Assembly: GCA_050084515.1 (NCBI GenBank)
Contig: CM114271.1
Coordinates: 43,772,001 to 43,836,000, forward strand
DNA: 64,000 nucleotides
Origin: Blasia pusilla
Taxonomy: Eukaryota; Marchantiophyta; Marchantiopsida; Blasiales
Direction: 5' to 3'
A model generated the notes under the pieces. That model was not told the DNA's origin and did no database searches. It was given only the letters and a program-made list of their open reading frames with translations. Shown piece by piece: positions 45,992 through 59,149 of the stretch. The stretch's first letter is position 1. Every line of letters starts with the position of its first letter. A program made the translations under genes and the position numbers.

Positions 45992-48900
45992 CTGCTCTTG
46001 CCTCGAGAATCCGCTGCAAAACTACAGGTTTGCAACCATACCAGTCCCTGAATGGCCTTCCCCCACGGTATCTTACAAATCAAACACCACCTGTAGCCGA
46101 GGTATAACGAGAAAATATGTACGACTAGCAAAGCTTTCACTATACGGGTCCAAATCGATCCAAGTCGCCCGTTGCAAAAAATCTGGAAAGGTCGCTTCCT
46201 CAGAAGGCCAGATTCTCCTACGACCTCAAGCCACCACGTTCCCCTCCTATGGAAGAAAGATGAAACCGAACACTACAGATCTGGCCAACGCCAAATGCCG
46301 CTCGCTGCAGACAGCTGGGCCTGAAAGTCGCACCACTGCAGTCTGTAAGAGAAATGCAGTGGCGACGGATAATGAGCAGGACCCTCAATGCTGCAGGCCG
46401 AGGCAGAAAGCGCGTGTAGAGAGAGAGGAAGAGGAGACCACGCGCCCACGTTCAACGCCCGCAGAGACGCCGCCGCGATCACCACCACAGTCCAGTTTCC
46501 CCTTGAATTCGCACCTCTCCTCTCTTCTCCTGTGGCCCCCCTTCTCATCAGTGATCTTCTTCTCTCTCTCTCTCTCTGTCTGTGCGTTCGTTCTCGTGGG
46601 GGCGCCACGAGAGGCCCTTCGTCCTGCGACGACGAGGACCCACTTGCGAGGCCCTCCGAGCCTCTGACCCGCAGCCCATTGGCTACTCTTGTCTCTGACC
46701 CTCTCCTCATTGGCCGTCTTTCTCCTCCGCATCATCGGCTTATTCCGATTTCCCGAGCGGATAAATGGCAGTCTAACCCCGGTTACTTTTACCACCCCGG
46801 TTGCCATCGGTCAGTCCCCGAGACCCCGCTACGGCGTGCCATTTACTACCGTACGTGTCAACTAACTCATCTCACATGTCCTTCCAACCCCTTCCTTGGA
46901 CTATGTCCATCGGGAACTGCGGAGCTTCTCGCACGTGCATTGGAGACAAAATAGGAAATACTTTTATTCAAGTAATTCTTTTAAAATACTCATGTTTCTA
47001 TTTATTTAAATTTTATTAGGGGAATTTTTTCATAATTTATCGGCCCTCGCCATCTAACCTGTCCATATGTCTTATACACGAGTTCGATGATTATTTTCTC
47101 AGCGTCGCTCTCAAAAGGTCGCACAATAGTTTGCTTTCAAGAAAATAAAAAAAATGACATTTTAATGACAAAAATTCAGGTAACCAAGTTTCGCATTTAA
47201 AAAAATGACACATGGCATCTAGAAAGTGTTTTGCGTTTCTTAAACCAAAATGTTTATAATAGTATGCATTCTACAAAGGGGTATGATGGAAAAGATGCAC
47301 TTGTAATTAAAGATTGGTTGCTTTCCATATACTCAAAGTAAGGTCTCTCCATTTTAGTCAAAGTATTCCATGGACATAAACAATGCAAAATTTGTAGGAG
47401 ACTTTAAAAACTATGAAGAACCAAGGCTCAAGGTGTCATGGAACTTGCTCATTTCCATTATTGTCATGATGTCAACTTCCCCTCCTTCATATATGCAACA
47501 AAACACTCCACGGAATTTCTTTAGGTAGCACAACCAATATCTTCTTCATCTTTATATTTGTTATGATTAAGGCCTCCTCAACAATGAGAGGTTATGGCTA
47601 TGGTCATAGATTTATTTCGCCTATTTTTATCATGGATGCCCACGTCGTCTAAGGATCTCCCATATTCATACATTTCTTATTTATGTGATTTTTTCCTAAA
47701 ATAATTAAGTTTCCAAAGAAAAATTTTGAACTTATAAAGAAAGAATCTGACAAAATTTTCTCCATAAATTTTTGAAGTCAATTTGGTTTAAAAGAAAAAA
47801 ATTAAGAATTTTTCAAATCACTCATTCTTGTTTTTAAATTTTATTATTAATGATAATTTATTTGAGAGACAAAATTATGAATAAATAAGAAAATTGAATG
47901 AAATCATCTACAGTGTATATATGCAGCTTCATCAATCATTTGGCATTGATTAAGGGAGTATGCCCCTAAGTAATAGACATGAGAAGAAGTGGAAATAATG
48001 GAAAATCATTTGAAAAAAAAGTGGAGTATACCTCCTAATTAATGAGTAAATCAACTCGTACGTCTTAGACTAAGTTGTAGCAAAGATGTAGGATGATCAT
48101 TGGATCATCTTAGATAATACATCTACTTTACGATATTAATTTGATTTATTATTATTATTATTATTATTATTATATCGTCTTGATTTCTTTGATATCTCCA
48201 ATGCTTAACAAGTGTCATGTGAGTGAATGATAAATTTTTCTTGGGCACAAAAAATATAATCATATAAGAAAATACAATAAGAACTAATGGAATCAAAGGA
48301 AAACTAAATTCTTTTAATGTAAGTGAGAATAAATCACTTCTTGTATCCCATTGGTTGAATAGTGATAGAACTCATCTTTGACTTTTTTCCTAAATTATGG
48401 AATGCATAAATTAGTGTCAATTTTAGATAGTATTAATCATTCTTATTATAACATTACATATGGGAAACGTAATATCAATATAATCCATTGGTAAGGAAAA
48501 TTTATACATATCTCAAAACTAGTAAATTAAATTATCCAATCACTAGGAAATCAACCAATCCTCAGTCATAATTAGCTTCTTCTTTTTTATGAAATTTCTT
48601 TGAACGAGTGAAAAATCAACCTATATTTCAATTTTCTTTTAAAAATGAAGTGATTCTAGAGTTCCTTCTACATATATGCTTCGATTTCATAAGGCTTGAT
48701 AATATTGCAAAATCTGATACTATGTCTTCTTTCAAAACCCAACCTGATGCAATTAGTAATTAGAAAGTTATATTCATGTTTTCTCACTTCATGTTCTTAT
48801 CCTTGTCATATTTCTTATGTTGAGAATAAGCCTTAATAGGAAATTTCCATATAAGACTACTTTGATGAGATGGACTTAATTTAGTCACTCATCTTTAAAC

Positions 48901-49700
48901 TCATACCCTACCCCAAAACAAAACCTAAAAAAAACCTCAAAAGGAAATTTCTCTTCAATAAATTTCTTACTCTTATCCTCTTAAAATGTTCTTAAGTTTA
49001 GAATAAGCATCAATGTGAAATTTCCATATAAGATTATTTTAATGAGAGACCAAATGAATTTCATCACTCATCTTTAACCATTCTCCCCCCTTGCCTTCCC
49101 GGCTCCCTTTCCCTCGTTCCATCTTCTACTATGAGCCTCAAATGAATTTAGGAATCCCATCTTGCTCCATCTTCTAGCATAACAAATCTATGTCTTAAAG
49201 TGTTGTAGTTAAGCTTGAACATAAAAATCCAATAAGTTATAAAAACCGGAAATTGTAATCTCTCCATAAAAGATACTATTCAAGTTAATGTAAGACATAA
49301 TACATTTTGAATATTTCATGTTGACGTGATTTTCAAGAATGTAACAGAAAAATTTAGTTAAAATCTGTTTTAAGTTGTATAAGTGATTCTTATACGCTTT
49401 GGTTTGTGTAAGAGGTATCCTATTTTTGGCATGCACTAGATTGGGAGTGTGACAAGGTAAAGACGATAAATATATCATGGTTATTTTTTGGCATGTGTCA
49501 TGAGCATGGGAAGGTGCAATTATCTTTTTCGGAGGCCTCCCTATATACTTGGCATAATTGATCTCAAGTGAATGCAAAAAGTCTTCACTTTCTTAGCAAT
49601 GCTTATGTTTTTAATTCTACATTTCAATTCGCATTGACTATAATGCACATGAAAGAGCAATTGGGTGGCATGGGACACTTTAATATTCAAGGTAGAATAT
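45992..49700. other. HEMA copy 2 upstream region, then AT-rich intergenic DNA
   Basis: 45.99-46.9 kb is GC-richer, pyrimidine-rich on one strand, and is the probable promoter and 5' UTR of the minus-strand HEMA copy. Overlapping open frames on both strands here look like composition effects. From 47 kb on the DNA is AT-rich with a TTA microsatellite near 48.15 kb and a diverged direct repeat at 48.8-49.1 kb; no gene is supported. Confidence 0.45.
48798..49090. repeat. Diverged direct repeat, two copies of about 110 bp
   Basis: The first copy, near 48798-48905 (CTTATCC, GAATAAGC, GAAATTTCCATATAAGA, ACTCATCTTTAA), recurs at about 48965-49080. Confidence 0.75.
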
Positions 49701-51750
49701 AGAATTATATCGGGCCTCTTCATCTAAAATGGGGATCCCCTCCAACTTATGCAAATCGATATTCATCATATTGATCATGAGATAGAAAATCCAAGCAAGG
49801 TGATATCTTATGGTCTTCAACTTGAGATCTTCAAAGGATCACTAGCTAAATTGCATAAATATAATCTTCACATGACAATATCTTCACAAATTGTAGAAGA
49901 GGCAAGTCGACCTTATATGCACATCATTCTCTAGGCAAGTAAAATATAGCTTACCTATTGCTTCAAAGATTGCAACTAGTTTTCTAGGTAATGGAAGTAA
50001 AATAGTTATCACTCGTGATATTATTATACATTTATTTGGGTAAGATCTTTGTCTCATATTGTATCCAAATGAGGCATTTCTTCCTCTACATTTTTTAAAA
50101 TTATTTACAATAAAGTATATTGACATCATAATATATCATTATATCTCATGGCATGATAAGACATGGCAAGATGATGCATTGGATGGATTTTCTTCAAGAC
50201 ATATAGCAACTCATGAGACGAAGAAAAATTGTTAAATGAGATCGTTGTAGGTTGAGATAAGAGATGATGAGCATGATTAGAATTTACATATAAAGCAAGA
50301 GCACATTATAATGACCATAGAATTTATTTCCTTTTGTTATCAAATGTATGTTAGAATGGAAGATGGCAACTCATAGCTTTCATTTGGTTGATTAACTCAA
50401 TGGTTAATACTGGAAGCTTATGCTACTGTAGAGATGCGATGATTATTATGGATGAGTCTAGACGATAAGAAGTTATAGGTCGAGTGATATCAAGGTGTGA
50501 AAGATATTATATAAAAGATTGATACAAATGGTGGGACCTTTGGAAAACTTGTTATATTACTTTCTTCTTTTATTTTGGATCCACATCATATGCATCAATT
50601 ATATCAAAACTCAAAAGTCATTTTTTAACATTTTGGAAATCCAAAATACGTCTTGATTAAAACATATAATCTCAAATATGAGAAGATTATATCACCTTTG
50701 TTACCAAATCAAATTGCTCAAGATTGATCAAAATTGATAATGGAATTTTTTGAAAGAGTTCTTGTTCTTCATATATAGATGCATTTCTACTTGTGAAGCA
50801 AGTTGGCAAATTTTCAACTTTACCTTGTATTTGGATCAATGAAGTATTGTTAGATTAGCAATCCATCTTCCAAATGGAAAAATGTGTACTTTAAGGATCA
50901 AGAGATATATGGGGAAATTTCATTAAAAAAGGCAAGAATAACTTTTTACACTAAGCTTATCGTTCACACTTGTAAGTCATAAAAATTTCTTTAATATTGA
51001 AAATTTTGTATTTGAATGAATATAATCCTTAAGGAGGTAGAAAATAGATTAGAGTTTCTAGAGGATGATAGAGTAATATTCTCTTGCACGCAAGCAACTT
51101 CATAGATTCCTATGGATCATCATCTTCATCATTATTTTAGCCAATAATACACTTGTTTGGTCAACTATATTATAGGCTCAATTTTAAGTATCACTCACTA
51201 AAGATCTCCTACATAAAAGATACGAGGTAAAATATCAAAATAAGGATTTTACCATTTATTTATACATTCATATACTTTGATTCATTTCACTATATTCTAA
51301 TCAACTTTTCATATTTGTTTGAAATGGGGTTTTTTCTCTTCCCGTGGATGCTAGAATTATCAATGTTGCATTGCTGGAGGTTCATTATCATGTGCAAAGT
51401 CAAGGAAAATGTCCCACTATCTTACTATACAAAAATGCCCTAATCTATCTTCCAACAATAAATTTTTGATATTCACATCTCAAGGAAGAAGAGCTTCTAC
51501 GTACTTGCGAGGAGTTGCTAGAACAAGCTAGATATGAGGAGGCATCTTTCAATGACAAACATCATGCCATATCTGATGAATTTGAAAATATAATAAATAA
51601 GAATCCACCATGGATAAGATTTTGAATCTAAAAGTAGAGAATTATAATATATTCTGATTTATCATATTTTCTTCATTTATTTTTATCTTTAGGAAAAACT
51701 ATTTTTAACCAATGATCCTGATGGAAGGGATGAAGAAATGAGCCATATTT
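49701..51750. other. AT-rich DNA upstream of the Helitron helicase fragment
   Basis: No frame longer than about 60 codons is informative. Given the helicase C-terminus that follows on the plus strand, part of this may be decayed Helitron coding sequence, but I could not identify motifs I-IV with confidence. Confidence 0.3.
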
Positions 51751-51752
51751 GT

Positions 51753-52000
51753 CCCATGGAATTTTTGAATGGATGTTTAACTTTAGGAATTTCTTCACAT
51801 CATTTGACTTTGTAGATTGGTCTATTCATCATGCTTTTGGTATGACTATTAATAAATTTCAAAATCAAATTTTACAAAAAGTTAGCATATGCACGTTGAC
51901 TATTCTACTTTCTTATGCGCAACTATTTGTAAGTCTATCAAGAAGAGGAATGAGAAATTCAATGCATATCATGGTTGGTATCGGAAAATTTATACCAAAA
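51753..52000 (+). pseudogene. Helitron (Pif1-like) helicase C-terminal fragment
   Basis: From 51753 one frame reads PMEFLNGCLTLGISSHHLTL, a stop, then IGLFIMLL, which fits the conserved Helitron helicase segment P-EFLN...G-P-H-L-LK-G-P-MLLRN. A different frame from 51827 reads HAFGMTINKFQNQILQKVSI and then YAQLFVSLSR, fitting the AFAMTINKSQGQT and HGQLYVALSR motifs (helicase motifs V-VI). The normal segment between (NG-R- and related) is missing, so there is a deletion plus a frameshift. In the intact protein this is the 5'-3' helicase that unwinds the strand during rolling-circle transposition. Confidence 0.7.
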
Positions 52001-52156
52001 AATGAGATTTATGCGAAACATGCACATGAAAGTTCTTTAGTGAAAATTTCCCAAAATTTTTTACGATCCTATCTCCAAGACATAGAAAGACTGAAAATGT
52101 GCGTGACATACAAGAGAAATGTTTTGAGGCTACTATGCACAAGCAATCCAACTTGA

Positions 52157-55100
52157 TGATGATTGATAAAAGGACTATTTTGATAGTCTCCAACAAGGGT
52201 CCTAATGACTACGTCTTCATCATCTATCTTCTCAGCACTCCTAAATTTCTCGAAGTTTGATTTTCAAATGTGCGAGTAAGACTCTTCACAAAGTCTTTTC
52301 CGAGCTTCTAGGCCATCATATTCTTGGCCATGTGCCCCCTTTCCATGGGATGAGGTCAAGGCAGCATTTGGTAGTCTTCATTCCAATACTAAAAATACTA
52401 CCTTCCAATGTGTGTTATGCACAATACCAATAATCATGCCGTCTTACTTCCATAAATCATAAGACAAGTGTTTGGAGACGGACAACTTCTTGATTCAAAT
52501 CATTCTCCTTAGGGCTAGATACCATGCACCTCGAACTGGCAACCATAGAAGGAAGGCCAATTTTTTGTGCCCAAAAATTTTGAGCACAAACATGATCATG
52601 CGTCCTGACGACCTCGACCCGACTATAATCAGGAGTATGTTTTATCACTTTATCCAACGGAAAACTAGTTTGAACGCAGAAACAATGGCCCGTGCGCCTT
52701 TTGGGTGTGTCCGCAGATCAAGATCAAGATCAAAGATGATCGGCAATGACAATGCAGGGACATCCTAAATCTATGATGGGGTCCCACAAGAAGCTCCCAA
52801 ACGAATCCAAAATGTTGCAAGGAATTCCATATCGAAACCATATGGACCGGTCATAAAACCCTCATCCGTCCAGTGTATACATAACGCTCGGAGCTTACAA
52901 ACTTAGGCGAGGACGGTTTTAAACTGGAAGGGAATATTTAATTGGTGAAGATGCTGGAAGACAAGCCCATTGGAGCAAGGAGACCCTAAGTTCTCATAAT
53001 CTCTTCAGAAGTCCCTGTGACCATTCAGGTGATGGCTCCGATCCGGTGTAGAGTGTCCAAAACAAATCCGCTCTCAAGGGGAATGTCTATCGAGAGTTCA
53101 GAAGACAAAACCAAAAGCCCCAGTTCGCATGGAAGTAAAGTTGGAATCTGGTATAGAATGTCCAAAGATATTTGCAGCCCCAAAAGAGACTGACTGACTA
53201 CTCATAACACTAACCTGCCACTGCCAATCTGTGAATCGCCAACACCGATTGGCTCCGAATAGAATATGGAGCACGTGAAACTAAATGAAGAGTAAATTGG
53301 ACAAATTTGCAAACTGGTGACCCCGTACGGTCTCCTTCATCCAAAGCGTGTTCTGATTAATCTGTAGTCCAACACATCGATCATGAAATGGAACCTTCCA
53401 AGAGTGAATTGGAAAATGACGTTGCTCCGTCCAAAACGAAATCGGTTTCTGGATCTGGTGTGAACCCTCCTTAGATTATGGTTAGAGGCGTCTGCACTGC
53501 CAGGGATGGTAGTGCAGACGCGAGGGAATTCCCACAGTGGGTGTAGAAGAGTAGGAGATGGAGCACAACTTGATTGTGGGACCTAGCTGGGCAGTCCGAG
53601 CCGCACCTCCTTCGAAGCGACTTTGATGGTGATCAGTCAATCTGGTTGCCATTGTGCGCAGTCGACACGCGCAGAACTAACTTCTCGACCCTCGGACTGG
53701 ATCCAGTTTGGTCGAGGGTGTTCAAGACTGCACAGGTGAAGTCTCTGCTATATTCACAAACGATCATACTTGGATCAGAGTGTGATTGAGTGGCATAGAC
53801 TTTGACAGAACTGTCTCCCTTCTATACGACCCAGGCTGGTACCTATCAGCTCCTAATTCCAGGGAAACTCCATGCCTTCCATCGTAACTATACCCAAAAA
53901 TACTCGTTTCCGCTTTCAGGTCGCAGATTTCGGTCGACCCGGCCATGGTAACCTCCATCTGGAACACAGAAACTCTCCACCTCCAGTCGAATTGACGATA
54001 TGGAACTGCGAATTGGAAGCTTAGATCCTCAAATGTCTGGATTGCAAGTTTCATTGACCACAGGAATTTACAAACTCTAGACGGAGTGTCTCTCAACACT
54101 GCTCTGAGAGCTCCATTACGGGAAGTCGTTACTCTTATAACTGGGTTCGCTCTCGCGACTGCTTGTTGTTAATATTCCTTGCAGACGATCCGGGTGAGGC
54201 AAAGACTAACTGCTTTGACAAGCACTCCTCATCGGTTAACCTTCTTCCCATACCATTCATACACACAAGGTCATCTTGATGCGCTACCAAGTCTCCTGTT
54301 CTTCACAACTACTTGAAACTAAACGCTTGTTTACGTCGTTCGTAGCAGCTCCCATAACATACGTGAAGTAGCAGAGTCATGGATTTCAACACTTGTTTGG
54401 GGACGAAAAGCAATTGTAATCATGGTTAACTTAGGTAGCCGACAATCGTTTCGTGACTCCGAAGGTACAGAGCGCATTTCGGATTTCCACAAAAATTCCA
54501 AACGATAAATCTTTTCGTTTCTCTGCAATCCCAAATTTTCTCTTGACCATCGTGTTCTAGACGCGTGTTTCGGGACGAAAACCAGATCGCCTGATTCCTC
54601 AGAACTCCACCTAAGTTCTGATGGTGAGGTCTGATGAACCTTAATCAGACCTTACCACAGAGATCGGGAGCACGAGAATGAACTGATGAATAGCAACTCT
54701 GAACCCGGAACACAGGCATAGAGACAAGCCCCCATGAATTGCTATGTTCAACAAAAGACTCGTTGGCGCAAAGACTTCGTCAGGCGGGAGAAGTTGAATA
54801 AACAATCGAGGACCGCACGAGCCGCTCACGTAACAAGCCAATTTTTCCAACGGCAGATGGAGCTTGAGAAGTCATTTGGACCGACAAATTTCTCTTCCGA
54901 CAGCGAATTGTTAGATGCCATGAAATTGTTAGATGCCATCATTCTTTGGAATCATGTCCGATGCAGATTTTTACCTGGATTAGAAGCTACCTACGGACCA
55001 TTTGCATACCGATGACCACAAGTATTTAGTCTTGCAGTTCCATTTCTCGAGCATGCTGCAAACAAATTCTAGAGACGCTTCTATTCCAATTATGGAACAT

Positions 55101-55431
55101 GAAAACGAGAGATAAACCCCCCAAGTCTTCTTTTTACATCTTTTAGTTTTAGTGGCTGCTTCAACCGCCCCATGCCACGGAAAACTGAAATAGAGGAGAC
55201 AAAGTTAGCAAAATAGGACTATACAATCTCCATTGTGATTATCCACATATTCAAGAATATACAACCCCAAAGTAAGGTAAGCAGATTATTACTGACCGCT
55301 TAGAAAGAGAAGTACCACGGCAAGAGCAGGATATCTCCATCGCCTCTCCACTTTGTACTTGACAATAATGGAAAATGGAGCCTTCACTAGCAGCGACTTA
55401 GAGAAATCCTCTTGACATCGGTATCTTCACG
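52157..55431. other. Intergenic, no supported gene
   Basis: 52.2-54.7 kb has mixed composition and imperfect internal similarity (phrases such as GGTGTAGAGTGTCCAAAAC near 53045 and GGTATAGAATGTCCAAAG near 53150). Open frames of up to about 110 codons show no known feature. 55.0-55.4 kb is the probable 3' UTR of the minus-strand inhibitor gene. Confidence 0.4.
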
Positions 55432-55981
55432 CTAACCTCGTCTCGGAATACTGGAAACTTTCTCGTTCGCGTCTTTAAAGATACGAACTCTCTGCGGATT
55501 GTAGTCCATGGTCATCATACCATCCTTGGGAACAACCACCACATGCAGGTGTGGATGATCTTCCTGGATCTTCTTCTTCGCCTCCTCAGCGCTCTTTCCC
55601 ACCAAATCTGCCCACCTGTTCGCTGCGAAACGCCAAACCTTTGTTCTCGTCAACACCAGTACGGATTTGTGAATCTTCCAGACACACAGTAGGAGGGCAG
55701 CAAAAGTAGTTAATCTTCCAGTATTCGCCTCAGAAAAACTCAAGCTCCGGACAGATGCATCAAAGATTGTCCGTCCTCATAGATATCGCGATACTACATC
55801 AAGCAGCAGTAGTTTACTTTCGCTGAATGTCGAAGTCGCAAGAAAACCTACACTATCAGCATACAAAAGTCCAGCCTATCCAATTCCGTGGTATCTAGTA
55901 TGCAATAACTCCTAAAGCCAATTGTAGACACACCAACCTCAAAGATCCAGCGTTACCTGGCTGGTCGTTTGCTGCAGCCAT
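55432..55981 (-). CDS. Potato-inhibitor-I family serine protease inhibitor
   Basis: Two exons on the minus strand, 55981-55957 and 55622-55432, splice with GT/AG ends (CCAG before GTAACG; CGCAG acceptor) and matching phase to give 71 aa, the usual length of the family. The mature region has WADLVGKSAEEAKKKI, a typical W-ELVG...A...I start, and the reactive-site loop DGMMTMDYNPQRVRIF, which aligns with the loop of chymotrypsin inhibitor 2 and eglin. The P1 position would be Met, suggesting chymotrypsin- or subtilisin-like targets. It lacks a signal peptide and disulfides, as is common in this family. Likely role: defence against microbial or herbivore proteases, or control of endogenous subtilases. 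The longer single-exon reading (104 codons) would add an unlike N-terminus and is less likely. Confidence 0.88.
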
Positions 55982-57330
55982 ACTGTTAGTCTGCTCCTGT
56001 CCTAACCCTCCTCTGAATACGACACTGACCGCGTGGAGTATTCCAATCCCTGCCCTCGTAGTTGCGCTCTTCACCACGGATTCCGAAGTTCCCCAAGCTT
56101 TACTATGAACCGCGAAGGGCCCCGTGAACGCCCTCTTTCTTCACCTGACCCCTGCACTGAGGAAGAATGTGTCGATACCTTCTCGCTACTGGGTGACTCG
56201 GTGAGTTATGCAAGAAGGTCTGGATTGCAACTACAGATGCCCACGAATGTGTGAAACTGTCATGAGCGTTTGGAAGGCTTTTGTTACCTTTCATTGGAAT
56301 TTTCACCTCTTGATCGGTGTCACATTTATTATGGCCTCGTATTAATGAGTTCTCTCTTGTGCTGCCACGTATTGTCACTTGTCGCAAGTGATTACATCCC
56401 CTACTTATAGGCTCTAATAATTTCTCAGTTTCTCCTTAGTCAGGTATATTTTGGTGTAGGTTTGGGGAGTGGATTTGGAGTGCACGTTGGAGAATGAAAG
56501 TTCTTATTTAATGGATGTGTTCTCCTTTAATAAACGATTAAAAATCTAATAAAAATATACTCACTCCTCCGTGTTACTCTCGTGGTTATGTGTTACTCCC
56601 TTTGTGAATGTCGTGACCCCTCTTGTGTTACACTTGTGCTTCTCCTTACTCCTTATTCTCTTTACTCCTCATATTTCCAAACCCTAAATTTGAAACCGGG
56701 CCGCATATTGGTTTCTCAACCTATGTGAGCCAAATTAGTATGCGGCCGCTATTGAATCATGAAGGTAGGGTAGGTTTTCTGAAAAGCTTTAAAAGGTGGG
56801 AATGTATGAAATACATGGTGCAAGTTAGCGGGAAGGTTCACGAATCATTGAAAATATGAATGTCATGTTCAAATTGGTGGATGAAGTAATCTATTGAAGT
56901 GCGACTAAATATGTAAAGGTAGATGCTAGGGTAGATGTGATGTATGTAATTAGATTTGGCTTTATGGGTATTGAAGACATAGGAATGTAAATCCGATAGC
57001 AATATAGTTTAGTAGTAAGATATCATTGGCAATGAAAAGTGCTACATTGTAGCAGTTGATCACATGTAAATTGAGAATGGCAGAATAATGGACATCGGTG
57101 CAGGGTGCTAAGAGAACAGAATAGCAATCCATAAATGAGTGATTGGCAAGCACGATAATGGAGAAAGAAGAAAAAACAAATAGAATAGTTGTATAGAAAT
57201 ATGACGATTGTAGAGCATACATGGGACAAAACTTATTGAGCAATGATAAAGAAACTACAAATTGAGTAAATGAGAGTGAAATTATGATAAATACTGAAAA
57301 TACTTGTTGCTACAAAGTAGTAAATAACTA
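55982..57330. other. Intergenic
   Basis: Upstream region of the inhibitor gene, then AT-richer DNA. I see no gene. Confidence 0.4.
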
Positions 57331-57656
57331 CTTGCCGAGCATAGACAAAATAACCTCAACTTGGAGTTGGAGCTGTGGGTTGTTGTGTATCATTAGCTCA
57401 ATGGCGTTCATGAGGATTTTGTATTCTGATTTTACTTTAGCCAACTTAGTTTTGAAATTGGAGACAAGGCCCATATGGATATTCTTTTCTTCATAAATAG
57501 CAAATAGCTCATCATTAATGTTATTAATGAGTCTCTCCAACCTATTAATCTCTTCATGAGTAGTATCTAACTCAATAATAACTTCCTCGTGAACATGGAG
57601 AGGTATTGTTTGACGTCGAGCAGATTGATGAGTGCTTGACTTATCTTGTAGATTTT
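57331..57656 (-). pseudogene. Possible exon with coiled-coil character, unknown protein
   Basis: After an acceptor-like TTAG (minus strand) the frame is open for about 108 codons: STHQSARRQTIPLHVHEEVI, then EEINRLERLINNINDELFAI and KTKLAKVKSEYKILMNAIEL. The spacing of Leu/Ile suggests a coiled coil. I recognise no family. It may belong to the decayed minus-strand unit that includes the Helitron Rep piece further up. Confidence 0.35.
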
Positions 57657-59149
57657 CCTAAGTAGTTGAGAATGTATTTTGATCACCAGCAATGGAATAG
57701 TGACATTGGGAATCCGAACTTCAATCAATCTGATCAAACATAGCAATATCATAGTGTTAAAAAGAAGAGTATGTAGTGTAAAATATAATACATTGTATGA
57801 TCCTTGTTAAAATATAGCATGCAGATAGAAAGAAGGATATGTGATGTGAAGTAGAAAAGAATGAAATTGTAGTAGAAATCAGCATTTGAAGTAAATAGAT
57901 GAGTGAGTACCAAACATGACATAAAAACAATGGGAGTTATAAATTCATAATTGAAGCTAGAGCATGTAGAGCCCTTGAAGTGAGAATCATTGAAAGGATG
58001 TTATTAATATATGGTAAAAAATATGTTTCAAACGTCTTAAAGCATATTTGTTTGTGTGATGTAAAAAGAGAACTTGAGGAATACACTAAGGAAGACATAA
58101 TTGCAAGAGTACAAGCATGTAGTATGGTAGAGGTTATTGTGTATAGATATATGAATAATGTATCATAAGAGCAATTGGGTTTCAAGAGAAATATGATGAT
58201 CAAGTAGAAAAAGTAGAAGAGGAATATCGCAACTATATATGGTAGCTCATATTATCATGGATTGCAGCATGTATGAGAATAAGTAACAAGAGATGATGAC
58301 ATAAAGTATAAAATTTTTTCCATTAAGATACATATGCATTGCATGTGGGTTGGTAAAATTTGTACAAAAGATCCAATGGAATCATGGTATAAAAAGTTGA
58401 ATCATGCAGAGAATTGTTGGTAAGCTCTAGTGAGGATAGGCAACCAGTAACAAAGAAAAATACTTGTGAAGTGTACCTAATGAAAAGCAAAATTCAAAAG
58501 AAATTTAGTGTTGAGCATGATGAAGTATTTTATGAAAATAGAAATACTTAAAGAAGCCAGAATTCTGAGAGTAGAATGATATATTTACCTCTGGATTATG
58601 CACATTTTCGTTTTCCAGGGGATGTAACAAGAGTGGCGGGATTGAATGGAGGGCGATCTGAAAACTGATCACTTGCAGTAGTTGCAATATGAATATTTTC
58701 AAAATAAAAAACAATGGGGATAATGTGAAGGTTGTTGTCCCGTATTGGAGATGGAGTGAACTCAATAAGCTCACCATTTGAATGGGCCAACTTCATTCTA
58801 GTAAGCAATTGTGAAGCCTTTGGAGTTGTTCAAATCAATAACCATATGGAGAGCTAGGTGGAATTCATGGAAAGGGCTCTAAGCTGATCAAGGCGAATGC
58901 CACCATAGGCCATTGCAAATAGCCTATTGCCTTGAGACCTTGCTAGTCATGTCTCTTTGAAATCAATTTTCTTGTAGGTCAAAGCCTCCTTCTGGATTCC
59001 TGTAAGGACATCAAAATAGAAAATATTAAATATTGAGGAAATTTTAGAACAATTTCTAAGTTGCACTAGAATGAATTTTTTAAAGGACATAGTTGAGTAT
59101 ATTGACATGTGGCAGAAGCCTCTTTGTTGATGCTTTTGAATTTCTCATC
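57657..59149. other. AT-rich DNA with scattered minus-strand coding-like pieces
   Basis: The minus strand from about 58999 to 58600 reads in one frame, with stops, as protein-like segments (GNRLFAMAYGGIRLDQLRAL; LTRMKLAHSNGELIEFTPSP). No family is recognised; it is probably a decayed element or gene. Confidence 0.3.

Noticed and set aside
45978-46954. Overlapping open frames on both strands upstream of HEMA copy 2
   Set aside because: Frames of similar length on both strands with low-complexity Ser/Arg/Pro sequence suggest promoter composition, not genes.
51990-52196. Minus-strand open frame of 68 codons
   Set aside because: It is antisense to the Helitron helicase fragment's 3' part and has no motif.
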